Shown here in pieces: positions 61,730-64,000 of a stretch of DNA of 64,000 nucleotides (its first letter is position 1; each line of letters starts with the position of its first letter). The position numbers were made by a program, and so were the translations under genes. The stretch spans positions 186,001 through 250,000 of the forward strand of contig JAWKSY010000007.1 in the NCBI GenBank assembly GCA_041402125.1. Direction: 5' to 3'. The DNA is from JAWKSY01 sp041402125 (GTDB taxonomy: Bacteria; Planctomycetota; GCA-002687715; DRQF01). The notes under the pieces were generated by a model. That model was not told the DNA's origin. It saw nothing but the letters and a program-made list of their open reading frames with translations, and searched no databases.

Positions 61730-62704
61730 ATGATGCGGAGGGCTCCCGGCGGAGCGGAACGCGGATTCACCCTGGCCGAGCTGCTCGTCTCGCTGGGGAT
61801 CGTGTCCGTGATCACCGGCATCGCGGTGGGGATGATCCGCCGCGGCGACGGCGGACTCGGAGCGGAGGCGAATGCCCGCCTGATCCGCTCGACGCTCCGC
61901 TACGCCCGCAACGCCGCGCGCGACGCGGGCGCCGGAGCCCTCGTGACCTTCGACCCGCAGACCCGAGAGGTGCTGGTCGCCCCCGTCGAGCTCGCGGGGA
62001 ACTTCCACTTCGAGGACGATCGCGGGCCGGGCAACCGCCGCTACGCCTACGGCGGTCAGCTCGTCGACGACGGTCGGCTCGGGCGCGCCCTCGCGCTCGC
62101 CGGGGACGAGGCCGATCTCGGCCGGATCGGACTCGTGCCGCGCAACGGCTTCCGCGCCACCGTCTGGGTCCGTCCCGGCGAGAAGCTCGCGGCGGGCCGC
62201 ATCCTCGAGCGCGAGAACGCCTTCGTCCTCAAGGTCGGCGCGGAGGGGCAGCTCTCCGGAACCGTGAGGGTGGGGCCGCAGGGCGAGGCGATCACGCTGA
62301 CCACGCGCCCGGGCCTGCTCGCGCCCGGCCGCTGGACGGAGGCCGAGATCGTCTACGACCGCCTGCGGATCGAGCTCCGCGCCGGAGGCGTGACCTACGC
62401 GCGTCAGGACGAGACGCGTCCCGTCTTCGACGATCCCAAGGGACGGCTGCTCGTCGGCGGCGCCGGCTTCGCCGGGACGCTCGACACGCTGCGCTACTGG
62501 ATGACCGGGGACGGCGAGCGCCGTCGCCTCGGCGCCTCGGTCGAGATCGACGCCCCGGGCCCGGTCAGCGTCCGCTTCGACGGCGACGGGCGCCTCAATC
62601 CTTCCGCGCACGACGCCCTGCCGTGCTGCGGCTGCTCCGCGATCCGGAGGACCCCGAGGCGGGCGCCGATCGTCCGGGTCGAGACGTCGGGGGTCGTGCG
62701 ATGA
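61730..62704 (+). CDS. minor pseudopilin GspH-like with lectin-like insertion
   Basis: 324-residue pseudopilin. Prepilin signal RGFTLAELLVSLGIVSVITGI with G-F cleavage and glutamate at +5, followed by a GspH-type start (NARLIRSTLRYARNAARDAG; ALVTFDPQTREVLVAPVE). From about 140 to 265 there is an extra beta domain (FRATVWVRPGEKLAAGRIL, FVLKVGAEGQLSGTVRVG, GRWTEAEIVYDRLRIELRAG, GRLLVGGAGFAGTLDTLRYW), which matches the pattern of LamG/concanavalin-like lectins. The end (IVRVETSGVVR) is GspH-like again. Near 62615-62665 the frame may slip out and back (AVLRLLRDPEDPEAG in the alternative). Thirteen bases after gspG. Confidence 0.75.
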   Translation: MMRRAPGGAERGFTLAELLVSLGIVSVITGIAVGMIRRGDGGLGAEANARLIRSTLRYARNAARDAGAGALVTFDPQTREVLVAPVELAGNFHFEDDRGPGNRRYAYGGQLVDDGRLGRALALAGDEADLGRIGLVPRNGFRATVWVRPGEKLAAGRILERENAFVLKVGAEGQLSGTVRVGPQGEAITLTTRPGLLAPGRWTEAEIVYDRLRIELRAGGVTYARQDETRPVFDDPKGRLLVGGAGFAGTLDTLRYWMTGDGERRRLGASVEIDAPGPVSVRFDGDGRLNPSAHDALPCCGCSAIRRTPRRAPIVRVETSGVVR

Positions 62705-64000
62705 ACGTCCGGCGCGGCGCGGCGCGGCCCTGGTGATCGTCCTCAGCGTCCTCCTGATGCTGCCGGCCATCGCCACGCCCTTCCTCCTCTCCACGCGACG
62801 CGACTACCAGAGCGCGGTCCGCGGCTCCGAGCGCTTCCGGGCGCGCCGTCGCGGACGCCGGGCTCGACTGGGCGCCGTCGAGCTCGAGCGGACCCACACC
62901 GGTTTCGAGGCGGCCGGCGGCGGCGCCGGGACGCCCTACTGGGACGATCCGGCCGAGCTCGCCGTCGCGGTCCGGCCCGAGGCCTGGAAGGACCTCCGCG
63001 GAGAGGGCGGGGGACCGCTCCTCGCCGATCCGCGCGGCGACCTCTGGGGCATCCGCGTCCGCGACGAACAGGCCTTCGTCAACGCCGACACCGCGACCCC
63101 GCTCGTCTGGGGCGCGGTCGTGGGGCGCACGACCCTGACCACGGCGACGACCCCGAGCGACGGATTTCTCGAGGTCGAATCCACGGCCGGCTTCGCGCCG
63201 GGCGGCGGCGAGATCGTCGTCGGCTACGAGCGCGTCTCCTACCAGCGGGCGGAGGGCACGCGATTCTCCGGCGTGACCCTGCGCCGCAATTATCCCGAAG
63301 GCGTCACCGTGACCTCGGCCCAGGCCTGGGATCTCGCCGCCTTCAACTTCCGGTCCCCGCGCGCCGCGGCGGAGGGGGGCTTCGCGACGATGTGGACGCC
63401 CTCGCTCGTGAAGGAGGGGCCGGCCTTCGGCGCTCCGCCCGTTCGCGAGGAGGATCTCGACCGCGTCCTGGCGCCCTTCACCTCGCACGGGAAGCGCCGC
63501 TCGGCCGATCGCTGGCTCGCGCCGACCCGCGTCACGGCGGAGGTCGATCCCGCCGCCTTCAACGAGGAGGCGGGTGGGCAGCCGGTGCGCGTCGAGAACC
63601 CCGACTGGTTCAACGCGGGGGCGACAGTGCGGCTCGCCGTCGGCGACCAGGTCCACTACGACCTCGTCACCCGCGTCTCCGGCGCGACGGTCTGGCTGCT
63701 CAATCCGGCCCCCGGCATCTTCCCCTTCGACGTCTCGACCCTCGCCTCCGAGGTCCGGCACCCGGTCAACGTGAACGCCGCCTCGCGCGAGGTCCTCGTC
63801 ATGCTGCTCGAGGGCCTCGAGTGGAGCGCGCAGGGCGGCCGCGGGGCGAACGCCGATCGCCGCGTCACGCGCGATCTCGCCGAGGAGGTCGCGGACGTCC
63901 TGATCAAGAACCGACCGGTCCGGGGCCTGACGCACCTCGTCGAGCTCATGAAGGCGCTCTACTTCGTGAAGCGGGGGGAGGGCTCGAGCTACGGCAGCTA
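62701..64000 (+). CDS. minor pseudopilin GspK-like, 3' end outside window (frame break)
   Basis: At least 430 residues of a GspK-type tip pseudopilin. It starts at ATG 62701 (overlapping the previous stop), but meets a stop 12 codons on; a one-base shift near 62720 restores a hydrophobic segment ALVIVLSVLLMLPAIATPFL. A second, compensated slip near 62850-62870 hides RAVADAGLDWA, typical of GspK. The large domain follows, with WGIRVRDEQAFVNADTA and near the window end HPVNVNAASREVLVMLLEGL, the classic V-N-x-N-x-A helix-hairpin-helix part. It extends past the edge. Confidence 0.8.

Overview
The window is a very GC-rich, densely coded stretch from a Gram-negative (diderm) bacterium. Several lipoprotein signals, two outer-membrane secretins, an oligopeptide ABC transporter and a lipid-A-type sugar modification operon all imply two membranes. 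The mixture of peptidoglycan genes, FtsQ-like protein, TPR-rich proteins, FHA proteins and TPR-bearing secretins resembles Planctomycetota or another deep-branching, mostly uncultured high-GC phylum; that is an inference, not something the sequence proves. No rRNA, tRNA, phage, insertion sequence or CRISPR array was recognised.

Layout. (a) 1-5.3 kb: end of murC, murB, a small unknown protein, an ftsQ-like gene and a large membrane protein. (b) 5.3-13.8 kb: rplM-rpsI; on the minus strand metG, a sensor histidine kinase and comEC; then coaD, ridA and a zinc-ribbon protein. (c) 13.8-28.4 kb: a minus-strand operon of glycosyltransferases with a double LAB_N membrane protein; a complete oppABCDF-like operon followed by two more ABC ATPases; a lipoprotein with ABAB internal repeats; a Nudix-like protein; mtaB. 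(d) 28.4-46.3 kb: a first secretin machine (PilM/PilN fusion, PilO-like, FN3-bearing inner-membrane protein, TPR secretin), then two TPR proteins with ExbB-ExbD-ExbD, a sulfatase-family protein, and a second TPR secretin. (e) 46.5-52.9 kb: HAD hydrolase, a TMTC-like glycosyltransferase with TPRs, rsmE and a damaged FHA-GAF-sigma54 activator. (f) 53.2-64 kb: a second machine operon: a double-FHA membrane protein with a jelly-roll domain, PilM/PilN fusion, PilO-like, a TPR protein with a concanavalin-like end, then pseudopilins GspG, GspH (with a lectin-like insertion) and GspK, cut by the window edge.

The most interesting content is (d)-(f): two parallel, related pilus/type II secretion-like envelope machines, one with its own ExbB/ExbD motor genes close by, in which several assembly proteins carry FN3, jelly-roll or lectin-like domains not normal for these families. 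No assembly ATPase (PilB/GspE) or platform protein (PilC/GspF) is in the window.

Two cautions. At least eight genes show single-base frame breaks, often at C/G runs and some of them compensated a few dozen bases later; this looks like uncorrected long-read error rather than gene decay, so several gene boundaries are approximate. Promoters here show a recurring layout in which a TANNNT -10 box lies exactly six bases before ATG, implying leaderless mRNAs.
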